DNA from: Dehalococcoidia bacterium CG2_30_46_9
GTDB lineage: Bacteria > Chloroflexota > Dehalococcoidia > GIF9 > AB-539-J10
Length of the DNA: 17,343 nucleotides
Assembly: GCA_001873005.1 (NCBI GenBank)
Contig: MNYE01000010.1
Coordinates: forward strand, 1-17,343
Direction: 5' to 3'
The notes below the pieces were generated by a model that ran no database searches, had not been told where the DNA came from, and worked only from the letters and a program-made list of their open reading frames with translations. The position numbers and the translations under genes were made by a program. Numbering within the stretch: the first letter of the stretch is position 1; every line of letters begins with the position of its first letter. Positions 1 through 6,122 of this stretch are shown one piece after another.

Positions 1-2
1 AG

Positions 3-26
3 ACTCTTGGTTCATTGACCAAGAGT
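3..26. repeat. 9-bp inverted repeat with 6-nt loop
   Basis: ACTCTTGGT (3-11) and ACCAAGAGT (18-26) are perfect reverse complements around a 6-nt loop. A run of six T lies at 42-47, too far from the stem for a classical intrinsic terminator. It could be the end of a gene upstream of the window or the end of a decayed mobile element; nothing here decides. No gene is visible from 27 to 160. Confidence 0.5.
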
Positions 27-160
27 GTACCCTGGGGCTACTTTTTTGTCAAGCTTTGTGTGGCGCTCCAAGATCAGCGATTAAAAATGCTCCTTTAGCT
101 TTAAAAAGCTCCTTGTTTGTATTAGACTAAAAGACAGAATAAATCACTCTGGAGGAAAAA

Positions 161-412
161 ATGGCCAGAAGATACAGAGAAGGACTTTTACTTTTCAAAT
201 TTGAGCGTAAGGTGCTATTCACCATCACCGCTGACCAAGATAAAGGAGTTAAGGAGAGTATCAAGGCGATAAGGGAGTAGCGTCTCTATCAGGGAGATAT
301 TGCTACCAATAGGATGGAAGATGCTGTTGTTTTCTTCAGAATAGGGGTTATTGTTTATAATCTTAAGCAAATCCCAGTGGGATATCTAGTCTGTGTGAGT
401 AGATCCACCTAA
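161..412 (+). pseudogene. Broken small ORF, possible transposase C-terminal remnant
   Basis: An ATG at 161 follows a good Shine-Dalgarno sequence (GGAGG at 151-155). It opens a 39-codon reading frame (MARRYREGLLLF...) ending at TAG 278-280. The same frame continues for 43 further codons to TAA 410-412 and includes the stretch FFRIGVIVYNL, which reminds me of the hydrophobic C-terminal segment of several DDE transposases. I therefore read it as one gene broken by a nonsense codon and cut by the transposase fragment that follows. The transposase link is a weak impression. A genuine 39-aa protein is the alternative. Confidence 0.35.
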
Positions 413-418
413 AAAGAA

Positions 419-981
419 ACATGTGAGACAGCCAGTCACTATTGGCGCAACCTTGCCTATTTCCTAGATGAAAGAGCACTCCGTTTTGCTTAATTAACCA
501 ATTCACCTTGAAGCGAAGGCGGGAGGGAAAGGATATTAACCGTAGGAAAAACGATTTTCGTGATGCTGAAGCAGCAGCACAGCTATTATGCACTGGCGAC
601 TTCACCGGGACTAAACTATCGCAGGGGGTTTATGCTGAACTGTGCGCTGCCTATAGTGCCTATCGCCGGTTAGTGAAAGAGAGGACGAGAATCACGAATT
701 TGCTTAAAGTGCTCTTGGATGGACTCTTCCCTGAGTTTACCCAGGTCCTTAATAATCCCTGTGGTCTGACTGCCTTGTCTGTCCTTTCTATTTGCCCTGT
801 GCCCGGAGTTATTGCCAGGATGACAGAAAAGAAATTTGTGAACACCATTAGAGGAGGGCACCAGGGGCGTCTTATGAGCAGAAAACTGTGTGCTCTTCAC
901 TATGCCACCCAAACCCCCATTGGCATTGAGGCAGGGGCAAAGGCAGTTATATTCGAGATTTTGTTTTTGGTGGAAAAGCTC
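419..981 (+). pseudogene. IS110-family transposase, frameshifted and truncated
   Basis: Remnant of an IS110-type (DEDD, RuvC-like) transposase. The first part (419-490) reads CETASHYWRNLAYFLDERA, matching the family block around the second acidic residue. A one-base frameshift near 490 moves the frame to LINQFTLKRRREGKD, followed by NRRKNDFRDAEAAAQLL, which holds the third acidic position. Family-like sequence ends about 981 at FLVEKL. The N-terminal start and the whole C-terminal Transposase_20 domain are missing, so it cannot be active. The frame stays open to 1101, but that tail is unrelated sequence plus the antisense of tRNA-Lys. Confidence 0.8.
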
Positions 982-1034
982 TACACCACGATTCTTTCAG
1001 AAATTCCCCGACAGGTATCCTTTGTTAGCTTTCG

Positions 1035-1107
1035 TGAGCCGTGTGGGACTCGAACCCACGACCACCTGATTAAAAGTCAGGTGCTCTACCAACTGAGCTA
1101 ACGGCCC
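1035..1107 (-). tRNA. tRNA-Lys (anticodon TTT)
   Basis: The reverse complement folds as a full cloverleaf. The acceptor stem pairs GGGCCGT with ACGGCTC (one G-U), the D arm contains GCTCAGTTGGTAGAGC, the anticodon loop is CTTTTAA with anticodon TTT, and the T arm contains GGTTCGAGTCC. The discriminator is A. CCA is not encoded. It is the last minus-strand gene before the decayed transposase. Confidence 0.95.
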
Positions 1108-1127
1108 ATAATTACAAAAGTGGCTTC

Positions 1128-1400
1128 TTATTCCGTTGTCAAAAGATTAGAAAGGTAACAAGCAAAGGCAGGATGAACGTCACAGACAAATCCACCGTCA
1201 ACTGCTTCAACAGAGAAAGTTACCCCGATTGGCTTCCTGAGAGGGTCACCGAATTTACCTAGCCCAATTTCATCCCAAGGCATGTTATGGCCCAGTATTT
1301 CAAGGAAACCTTTAACATCCCTTGGCTTATCTAATATCACCCCAAATGGAACACGATGAGATAACTTATCTAGTTGGCTATTGCTTAATTTTATCCTCAT
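1128..1400 (-). CDS. Hypothetical 90-aa protein, apparently leaderless
   Basis: I do not recognise this family. The protein starts MRIKLSNSQLDKLSHRVPFG and includes the stretches FLEILGHNMPWDEIGLGKFG and CDVHPAFACYLSN. It has no signal peptide, membrane segment or metal motif. The frame opens further upstream to a TTG at 1436, but that TTG is part of a TTGACA promoter box. I therefore start at ATG 1400, which lies where transcription from that promoter should begin. No Shine-Dalgarno sequence precedes it, consistent with a leaderless mRNA. It sits between tRNA-Arg upstream and tRNA-Lys downstream, all on one strand. A real coding gene is likely but not certain. Confidence 0.55.
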   Translation of the reverse strand: MRIKLSNSQLDKLSHRVPFGVILDKPRDVKGFLEILGHNMPWDEIGLGKFGDPLRKPIGVTFSVEAVDGGFVCDVHPAFACYLSNLLTTE

Positions 1401-1407
1401 TTTGTTA

Positions 1408-1436
1408 ATTGTATTTTTATCAGGTAGCAATGTCAA
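1408..1436 (-). promoter_or_regulatory. Sigma-70-type promoter for the 90-aa gene
   Basis: On the minus strand TTGACA (1436-1431) is followed by a 17-nt spacer and TACAAT (1413-1408). The predicted start of transcription, about 1400-1401, coincides with the ATG of the 90-aa ORF. It could also transcribe tRNA-Lys further on. Confidence 0.7.
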
Positions 1437-1451
1437 CTTTTAACCGACTTC

Positions 1452-1528
1452 TGGCGTCCCTGGTGGGACTCGAACCCACAACCCGCTGCTTAGAAGGCAG
1501 CCGCTCTATCCTCTTGAGCTACAGGGAC
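1452..1528 (-). tRNA. tRNA-Arg (anticodon TCT)
   Basis: The reverse complement gives acceptor GTCCCTG paired with CAGGGAC, anticodon loop CTTCTAA (anticodon TCT), T arm GGTTCGAGTCC and discriminator G. Here CCA is encoded (1454-1452), unlike the other two tRNAs in the window. The 5' end is one base after the final stop of the zinc-finger operon, so it may be cut from that transcript. Confidence 0.95.
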
Positions 1529-1529
1529 A

Positions 1530-1649
1530 CTATTTCTTATGAGCCTCGGCAATGTGTTTTTGCTAACAAACTGTGTGCACGTAAACAGCACAGCGAGCGC
1601 AGTAATACAATCTTGTTTTAGCTTCTTTACCACAAACTGGACATTTCAT
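1530..1649 (-). pseudogene. Small B-box-like zinc-finger ORF interrupted by in-frame TAG
   Basis: An ATG at 1649 with an upstream GGGGAG motif opens MKCPVCGKEAKTRLYYCARC, continuing to VHTVC and a TAG at 1565-1563. Past the TAG the same frame reads QKHIAEAHKK and ends at a second TAG (1532-1530). Counting the TAG as one residue, Cys3, Cys6, Cys17, Cys20, His25, Cys28, His32 and His37 form a complete eight-ligand B-box-like pattern. The last six ligands match the spacing in the protein encoded at 1895-2137 (H-x2-C-x3-H-x4-H), where the residue at the TAG position is Trp. The simplest reading is a TGG-to-TAG mutation. A 28-aa product with only six ligands, or stop readthrough, are alternatives. 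It follows the FmdB-like gene by three bases. Confidence 0.7.
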
Positions 1650-1652
1650 GGC

Positions 1653-1892
1653 TTATCTCCCCTGACTATTTCCGTCATCTTTCGCTGCTTTATCAGGTTT
1701 CTTTCTTTCTGTTTCTATCCTGCAATCAGTGACATAGAACCCTGGCCCCTTAAATATAATAGGGACAGGTGAAAAAAGGCGACCAGCATTTCCATGGCAT
1801 AAAGGACAAATAGCTGTTGACTTATCATTAAAGGTCTGCCTAATCTCAAATTTCGTCTTACATTTGTGGCATTGATATTGATAAGTAGGCAT
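1653..1892 (-). CDS. FmdB-type zinc-ribbon protein
   Basis: A 79-residue protein beginning MPTYQYQCHKCKTKFEIRQ, a clear member of the FmdB/CxxC_CXXC_SSSS family of small putative regulatory zinc ribbons. The knuckles are Cys8-x2-Cys11 and Cys29-x2-Cys32, followed by the usual GNAGRLFSPVPIIFKGPGFY segment and a short charged tail. The molecular role of the family is not firmly established. The ATG has GGAGG seven bases upstream. It is the middle gene of a three-gene zinc-finger operon, two bases after the preceding stop, and would be under the same CIRCE control. Confidence 0.9.
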   Translation of the reverse strand: MPTYQYQCHKCKTKFEIRQTFNDKSTAICPLCHGNAGRLFSPVPIIFKGPGFYVTDCRIETERKKPDKAAKDDGNSQGR

Positions 1893-1894
1893 TT

Positions 1895-2137
1895 CTATAC
1901 CTCCGGGATTTCTCTCTTAGCAAGTGTTACTACTTGTTTATTCTGTATTTCCTCTGGCAGTTTGCTCCCAATTATCTTGAATTCACCATTCAAATTAATG
2001 GTACCCATCTCAAAAGCCGGCTTATGAGCCTGCAATACATGTTTGTCCCAGCAATAACTATGAACGAAAACTCCACAAGAACAATGAAAAGCTACTCTAT
2101 CAAAAAGTAAGGGGCTTCCACAAACGGCACAATTCAC
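1895..2137 (-). CDS. Small B-box-like zinc-finger protein
   Basis: An 80-aa protein starting at GTG 2137, chosen because GGAGG lies seven bases upstream; the longer frame from a TTG at 2164 would run through the operator. The N-terminal 40 residues carry Cys3, Cys6, Cys19, Cys21, His26, Cys29, His33 and His38, a pattern like eukaryotic B-box fingers and like the ORF at 1530-1649. The rest (GTINLNGEFKIIGSKLPEEI and onward) is a short acidic and basic tail without motifs. First gene of the operon, directly downstream of the CIRCE. The function is unknown; a stress-related protein or protein-binding role would fit heat-shock control but is inference. Confidence 0.75.
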   Translation of the reverse strand: MNCAVCGSPLLFDRVAFHCSCGVFVHSYCWDKHVLQAHKPAFEMGTINLNGEFKIIGSKLPEEIQNKQVVTLAKREIPEV

Positions 2138-2151
2138 TTTGTCACCTCCAT

Positions 2152-2178
2152 TTAGCACTCTCAATCCTAAACTGCTAA
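2152..2178 (-). promoter_or_regulatory. CIRCE element (HrcA operator)
   Basis: On the plus strand TTAGCACTC (2152-2160), nine bases, then AACTGCTAA (2170-2178). The known CIRCE consensus is TTAGCACTC-N9-GAGTGCTAA, so one arm is perfect, the other matches 7 of 9, and the spacer length is exact. It overlaps the last base of the -10 box and the predicted transcription start of the zinc-finger operon, a classic repressor position. It predicts HrcA-controlled heat-shock expression. Confidence 0.85.
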
Positions 2179-2205
2179 TTATACCACGTCGTTATAGCAT
2201 ATCAA
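2178..2205 (-). promoter_or_regulatory. Promoter of the zinc-finger operon
   Basis: On the minus strand TTGATA (2205-2200), a 16-nt spacer, then a perfect TATAAT (2183-2178). The transcription start is expected around 2171-2172, inside the CIRCE. The leader carries the GGAGGTGA ribosome-binding site of the first gene. Confidence 0.8.
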
Positions 2206-2321
2206 GTCCAGTCATCTCTTATCTTAGAAAAACCTCACGAGCGGCTGCTCATAACCCAGTGATGAAAAAGCCGGCTGGCTATTTTCTGGGGAATTTTACC
2301 ATAATAAAAGCTAAATCCAGC

Positions 2322-2350
2322 TTGACAAATCCTCTTACCAAATTTATGAT
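2322..2350 (+). promoter_or_regulatory. Sigma-70-type promoter for the two small plus-strand genes
   Basis: TTGACA (2322-2327), a 17-nt spacer and TATGAT (2345-2350), one mismatch from consensus overall. A strong Shine-Dalgarno GGAGGTGA follows at 2368-2375, before the ATG at 2382. Between the two divergent promoters (2206-2321) I see nothing recognisable. Confidence 0.8.
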
Positions 2351-2381
2351 AATGGCAAATATTAATTGGAGGTGATAGTTC

Positions 2382-2702
2382 ATGAGCGAAAGAAAAACGG
2401 GACAGCCGTATTCCATGGAGGAAATACTCTCTTTTGATCGCATTAAGAGAGCCATGACCAACAGGATTCTAGATCAGATAGAAGATTTGTGGCAGGGGAA
2501 AGAACCTGTAGGTGCTGAACAGATAAGCAAAATTATTTCGGACGAGTGGCAGAAGGTTAAAGAGGCGGTGCGCTCATCACCAGCAGCCAAAGCGGCTTTT
2601 CGCAAGTATCTAGAGCGTACTGTATCTGAACAGATAGATAAGTTGGTAAAAGAAGACAGGGGTGAATTAGAATCATTGGGCGTCGTGGAGAAAAGCCTAT
2701 AA
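2382..2702 (+). CDS. Hypothetical 106-aa helical protein
   Basis: I do not recognise this family. The protein begins MSERKTGQPYSMEEILSFDR and continues as charged, probably all-helical sequence (DQIEDLWQGKEPVGAEQISK, FRKYLERTVSEQIDKLVKED). No Cys, signal peptide or membrane segment is visible. The start is supported by GGAGGTGA upstream and a consensus promoter. The next gene begins two bases after its stop, so the pair is probably cotranscribed, with tRNA-Val and perhaps thrS downstream. Confidence 0.75.
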   Translation: MSERKTGQPYSMEEILSFDRIKRAMTNRILDQIEDLWQGKEPVGAEQISKIISDEWQKVKEAVRSSPAAKAAFRKYLERTVSEQIDKLVKEDRGELESLGVVEKSL

Positions 2703-2703
2703 G

Positions 2704-3009
2704 TTGGCTGCACAAGATAAGAATAGTTCAATCAAATCGGCTGAACAGGACTTGGAGACAAAGCAAGTAGCCGAGCGACTTGATATAATAAATCATAGGC
2801 TGGATAGTATGGATTCGGTAATTACTTCCCTGGTAGAGAGAGTGATGGGGAGACTTCTTACTATGGAAGTAACCTGTCCTAAATGTGCGGAACTGGTGAG
2901 GGACGGGCGGTTAGCTCAGTGGTTAGAGCGCTGCGTTGACATCGCAGAGGTCACTGGTTCAAGTCCAGTATCGCCCATTGTCGTTGATAGGCAAGGGAGA
3001 TTTACATAA
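2704..3009 (+). CDS. Hypothetical coiled-coil protein reading into tRNA-Val
   Basis: Starts at TTG 2704 just after the preceding stop. Residues about 18-60 form a heptad-like coiled coil (VAERLDIINHRLDSMDSVIT, LVERVMGRLLTM), followed by VTCPKCAELV, half of a zinc knuckle. From about residue 67 the frame runs through the tRNA-Val gene and yields GRLAQWLERCVDIAEVTG, a common artefact of translated tRNA, before stopping at 3007-3009. Either the protein really ends in a tRNA-encoded tail, or its original C-terminus was lost when sequence with the tRNA joined here. The first 65 codons look genuine; the tail may not be functional. Function unknown. Confidence 0.5.
   Translation: MAAQDKNSSIKSAEQDLETKQVAERLDIINHRLDSMDSVITSLVERVMGRLLTMEVTCPKCAELVRDGRLAQWLERCVDIAEVTGSSPVSPIVVDRQGRFT
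2905..2977 (+). tRNA. tRNA-Val (anticodon GAC)
   Basis: Acceptor GGGCGGT pairs with ATCGCCC (one G-U). The D arm has GCTCAGTGGTTAGAGC, the anticodon stem CTGCG/CGCAG holds loop TTGACAT (anticodon GAC), and the T arm has GGTTCAAGTCC. Discriminator A, CCA not encoded. It lies wholly inside the frame of the upstream small gene, so it is probably processed from that mRNA. Confidence 0.95.
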
Positions 3010-3051
3010 AGATTTCGACGAGATACCATAGTTGAAAATGCGACTTAGCTT

Positions 3052-4911
3052 GTGATTAACCGTCCACTCCATACAAAATTCGGAATGATGGCCAGAGGAA
3101 AAGATGAGCATGTGGAAGTAATGCGACATTCTGCGGCTCATGTTTTAGCCCAAGCGGTACAATCTCTTTTTCCTGGGGCCAAATTCGGCATAGGGCCACC
3201 CATTGAGAATGGTTTCTATTATGATTTCGACCTATTGCGCCCATTAATACCCGAAGATTTACCCGTAATTGAAAACAAAATGAGGGAAATCATTAATGAC
3301 AACTTGCCTTTTATAAAGGAGGAAGTGGACAAAGACACAGCACATCGTATCTTTGCCGCTCAGCCATATAAACTGGAACTTATTAGCGAGCTTCCTGACA
3401 GCACGGTAACTATTTACAGGACTGAAGGTGGCCCTCATCCGCCCCACCCTTTATCTGGCGAGGGACAATTAGAAAGGAGACCCTCCCCTCCTCCCACCTT
3501 ATCTGGCGAGGGACGGCAGGGTACCTTCACTGATTTATGCCGTGGTCCTCACGTGGCTTCTACTGGTGAGATAAAAGCATTCAAACTCACCCATATAGCC
3601 GGAGCTTACTGGCGTGGAGATGAAAATCGTCCCATGCTGCAAAGAATTTATGGTGTGGCTTTTGCTACACAAGCTGAACTCGAGGATTATTTATCTCTTC
3701 AAGCCGAAGCTACCAAACGAGATCACAGAAAGCTGGGCAAAGAACTTGACCTCTTCAGTATTCATGAGGAAATTGGACCTGGCTTAATTTGCTGGCACCC
3801 TAAAGGAGCTTTGATTCGGCAGATTATTGAGGATTTCTGGAAAGCTGAACATGCTAAACGGGGTTACGATATAGTCTATACTCCCCATATTGCCAAGTTA
3901 GACTTGTGGAAAACTAGCGGGCACTGGGACTTTTACCGAGATTATTTGTACCCACCTATGGAAATAGAAGGGCAACAATATATGCTTAAGCCCATGAATT
4001 GCCTGGGACATATTTTGATTTTTAAGAGTCAGACACGCAGTTATCGTCAGCTACCTTTGCGATATGCTGAATTGGGCACAGTATATCGCTATGAGCGCAG
4101 CGGCGTATTGTATGGTCTGGCTAGAGTAAGGGGATTTACCCAAGATGACGCCCATATTTTCTGTCGGTTCGATCAGATTGAAGAGGAAGTAGCCGGAATT
4201 CTAAAATTAGCGCAATTTATGATGAATAATTTTGGCTTCAAGAATTATGATTTGCTGTTGTCTACGCGTCCCGAAAAATATGCCGGCACCCTTGAGATAT
4301 GGGAGCAAGCGACACAATCTCTGCAGCATGTTCTAGAAAAACTTGATTTGCCTTACGAAATAGACCCTGGCGAGGGGGTCTTCTACGGTCCAAAGATTGA
4401 TATCAAAATCAAGGACGCTCTGGGACATGCTTGGCAAGGTCCTACTATCCAGGTTGATTTTAATTTGCCATTGCGTTTCAATGTCTGCTATATTGGGGAA
4501 GATGGCAAGGAACGTAATGTAACAATGATACATCGCACTGTCCTGGGAAGCATGGAACGTTTCTTAGCTTGTCTTATTGAACACTATGGTGGTGCTTTTC
4601 CTGTATGGCTATCCCCAGTTCAGGCGGCTATAATTCCTATAGCAGACCGCCATGTGAGTTATGCTCACCATGTAGGTAATGAGCTTGCTCGGGAAAATAT
4701 CCGTGTTCGAGTTGATGATCGTTCGGAGCGAATGACCTTAAAGATAAGAGAAGCCCAACTTGAGAAAATTCCATTTATGCTTATAATCGGGGATAAAGAG
4801 ATGGCTTCCGACGGTGTCTCAATTCGCTTAAGGAACGGTGAAGATATTGGCTGGGAAAACATAGGACAAATTAAAGAAAGAATAAAGGCAGCTATAGAGG
4901 CAAAATCCTGA
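3052..4911 (+). CDS. thrS: Threonine--tRNA ligase, lacking TGS domain
   Basis: Cytosolic enzyme that charges tRNA-Thr. The protein begins almost directly with the editing domain (His26 and His30 in HSAAH, Cys163 and His167 in CRGPH); the N-terminal TGS domain usual in 640-residue ThrRS is absent. The class II core follows: motif 2 around RYERSGVLYGLARVRGFTQD, zinc ligands Cys317, His368 and His494 (17 less than the E. coli numbering), motif 3 in GSMERFLACLIEHYGG and an anticodon-binding domain from about 520. Residues 128-156 are an insertion encoded by two short repeats. Leu318 replaces the highly conserved Pro in the MNCPGH motif. The start is uncertain: GTG 3052 gives the longest frame, ATG 3085 or 3088 is plausible, and none has a clear ribosome-binding site. 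Confidence 0.95.
   Translation: MINRPLHTKFGMMARGKDEHVEVMRHSAAHVLAQAVQSLFPGAKFGIGPPIENGFYYDFDLLRPLIPEDLPVIENKMREIINDNLPFIKEEVDKDTAHRIFAAQPYKLELISELPDSTVTIYRTEGGPHPPHPLSGEGQLERRPSPPPTLSGEGRQGTFTDLCRGPHVASTGEIKAFKLTHIAGAYWRGDENRPMLQRIYGVAFATQAELEDYLSLQAEATKRDHRKLGKELDLFSIHEEIGPGLICWHPKGALIRQIIEDFWKAEHAKRGYDIVYTPHIAKLDLWKTSGHWDFYRDYLYPPMEIEGQQYMLKPMNCLGHILIFKSQTRSYRQLPLRYAELGTVYRYERSGVLYGLARVRGFTQDDAHIFCRFDQIEEEVAGILKLAQFMMNNFGFKNYDLLLSTRPEKYAGTLEIWEQATQSLQHVLEKLDLPYEIDPGEGVFYGPKIDIKIKDALGHAWQGPTIQVDFNLPLRFNVCYIGEDGKERNVTMIHRTVLGSMERFLACLIEHYGGAFPVWLSPVQAAIIPIADRHVSYAHHVGNELARENIRVRVDDRSERMTLKIREAQLEKIPFMLIIGDKEMASDGVSIRLRNGEDIGWENIGQIKERIKAAIEAKS
3432..3513 (+). repeat. Two in-frame copies of a CCCTC...GGCGAGGGA repeat in thrS
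   Basis: Copy one is 3432-3465 and copy two 3481-3513. Both end in TTATCTGGCGAGGGA and begin with C-rich CCCTC sequence. They translate as HPLSGEG and PPTLSGEG and account for nearly all of the 29-residue insertion between IYRTEGG and TFTDLCRGPH. A reverse-complement copy lies in pheT at 9075-9107. Confidence 0.85.
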
Positions 4912-4932
4912 ACTGTTTGGGGGCAGTAGAGC

Positions 4933-5511
4933 ATAGTCAACAGATTACCAATTAATAGACAGATTAGAGCCAGTGAAGTTCGGCTCATAGGAGAGGACGG
5001 AAAACAGCTAGGCGTGATGCCTCTTCAACGAGCACTGCAAATTGCTCAGGAACGAGGATTCGACCTGGTAGCAATAGCACCAAAGGCAACTCCACCAGTA
5101 TGTCGTGTTCTTGATTATGGAAAATATAAATATGAACAGACCAAGAAAGAGAGAAAAGCTAAGCAGGGGCAAAAAGCTACCTTACTCAGAGAGGTTCGCT
5201 TCCGACCCCGGATCGACGAGCATGACTTACAGGTAAAGATAGAGAAGGCCAAAGAATTGCTGGAAGGAGGTAATAAGGTACGGATTTGGTTAAGATTCAG
5301 AGGACGTGAAATCATTTACCCAGAGCATGGTTGGAAGGTGCTGCAAAAAGTAGCCGAGACATTGAAGGAGATAGCTACGGTGAGCAACCCGATTAATGAC
5401 TCCCGGAATATAGCTCTGGTATTAACACCCGCCTTCAAAAATCAAAAATCAAAAGTCAAAGGTCAGGAGGCAAAAACAAATGCCAAAACTCAAAACTCAC
5501 AAAGGAGCTAA
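4933..5511 (+). CDS. infC: Translation initiation factor IF-3, non-canonical start
   Basis: Binds the 30S subunit and checks start codons. Conserved IF-3 sequence begins upstream of any ATG, GTG or [22 protein letters not shown] precedes GTG 5014, and the frame is closed by TAG at 4927-4929. The only initiation-like codons are ATA 4933 (GGGGG at 4919-4923 as possible Shine-Dalgarno) and ATT 4951. I use ATA, giving 192 aa. The usual family length is about 170-180, and E. coli and Bacillus infC start at AUU. The N domain spans residues 1-80 and the C domain about 95-175 ([24 protein letters not shown]). The last residues ([13 protein letters not shown]) come from a heptad repeat. Overlaps rpmI by 32 bases. 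Confidence 0.9.
   Translation: MVNRLPINRQIRASEVRLIGEDGKQLGVMPLQRALQIAQERGFDLVAIAPKATPPVCRVLDYGKYKYEQTKKERKAKQGQKATLLREVRFRPRIDEHDLQVKIEKAKELLEGGNKVRIWLRFRGREIIYPEHGWKVLQKVAETLKEIATVSNPINDSRNIALVLTPAFKNQKSKVKGQEAKTNAKTQNSQRS
5435..5469 (+). repeat. Heptanucleotide array at infC-rpmI junction
   Basis: Five successive 7-mers: TCAAAAA, TCAAAAA, TCAAAAG, TCAAAGG, TCAGGAG. The array encodes the lysine-rich C-terminal tail of IF-3, and its last unit supplies the AGGAGG ribosome-binding site of rpmI. Confidence 0.8.
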
Positions 5512-5677
5512 AAGCCGTTTCCACGTGACAGGCAGTGGTAAAATCATGCGCACTAAATGTGGCAAAAGTCACTTGAGACGAAACAAAGCCCCCAGGACAA
5601 AACGCCTTTACGATGAATTAATACCAATCTCTACAGCCGATAAAAAAAGAATAAAGAGGCTTATCAATAGTCAATAG
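5480..5677 (+). CDS. rpmI: 50S ribosomal protein L35
   Basis: 65 residues, the family's normal length, beginning [20 protein letters not shown], with the typical basic body ([17 protein letters not shown]). It is a large-subunit protein. The ATG follows AGGAGG and lies inside the end of infC, the conserved infC-rpmI-rplT arrangement, so translational coupling is likely. The last codons and stop (INSQ, TAG) fall in a two-unit TCAATAG heptad repeat. Confidence 0.97.
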   Translation: MPKLKTHKGAKSRFHVTGSGKIMRTKCGKSHLRRNKAPRTKRLYDELIPISTADKKRIKRLINSQ

Positions 5678-5728
5678 TAGTTGCCTGATTTATCAGGCAT
5701 AATCGCCCAATGAATTGAGCAACTACTA
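5675..5728 (+). other. Nested inverted repeats between rpmI and rplT
   Basis: The inner hairpin is TGCCTGA (5682-5688), a 4-nt loop, then TCAGGCA (5693-5699). An outer 10-bp pairing joins TAGTAGTTGC (5675-5684) with GCAACTACTA (5719-5728). They share three bases, so full forms of the two are alternatives. No U-run follows, so it does not look like a terminator. A role in L20 feedback or coupling is speculative. Confidence 0.45.
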
Positions 5729-5747
5729 GTTTAAAAGGAGGATAATC

Positions 5748-6122
5748 TTGCCACGAGCTAGAAGTGGGAAAACTACTCATAGACGACACAAAGCAGTGCT
5801 GGAATTAACCCGGGGACACCGTGGACAGCGTCATCATATCTACAAACGCGCCCATGAGTCCATGGTTCATGCGCTGGACTATTCTTATCGCCATCGCCGT
5901 GAAAGGAAAGGCGACTTCAGGAGATTATGGATTATGCGCATCAATGCCGCGGCTCGAGCCAACGGACTTTCCTATAGCAAGGTTATAGCCACACTGAAAA
6001 AATCAAATATAGGGGTAAATCGCAAAATGCTAGCCGAAATGGCTGTTAATAAACCAGATGATTTTATTAAGCTGGTAACAGTCAATAGTCAGCAGTCAAT
6101 AGTCAACAGTCAAGAATGCTAG
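5748..6122 (+). CDS. rplT: 50S ribosomal protein L20
   Basis: An early 23S rRNA-binding assembly protein that in other bacteria also represses its own operon. It starts at TTG 5748, nine bases after an AGGAGG-like site (5736-5741), with the standard N-terminus [20 protein letters not shown]. The conserved block [20 protein letters not shown] is present. It has 124 residues, slightly longer than the usual 115-120: the last 15 residues ([15 protein letters not shown]) are encoded by a heptad array. Its stop overlaps the start of pheS by seven bases. Confidence 0.96.
   Translation: MPRARSGKTTHRRHKAVLELTRGHRGQRHHIYKRAHESMVHALDYSYRHRRERKGDFRRLWIMRINAAARANGLSYSKVIATLKKSNIGVNRKMLAEMAVNKPDDFIKLVTVNSQQSIVNSQEC
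6080..6114 (+). repeat. Heptanucleotide array at rplT-pheS junction
   Basis: Five 7-mers: AGTCAAT, AGTCAGC, AGTCAAT, AGTCAAC, AGTCAAG. They encode the extra C-terminal tail of L20 and end just before the ATG of pheS at 6116. Confidence 0.85.

Noticed and set aside
508..1101. A full-length 197-aa gene
   Set aside because: Only the part up to about 981 is transposase-like; it lacks its N-terminus, and the last 22 codons are the antisense of tRNA-Lys.
2978..3051. A T-box or other leader riboswitch ahead of thrS
   Set aside because: Only 74 bases separate tRNA-Val from the GTG start, with no T-box motif or terminator hairpin.
5014..5511. infC starting at GTG 5014
   Set aside because: This would remove conserved N-terminal IF-3 residues ([16 protein letters not shown]) that are present in frame upstream.
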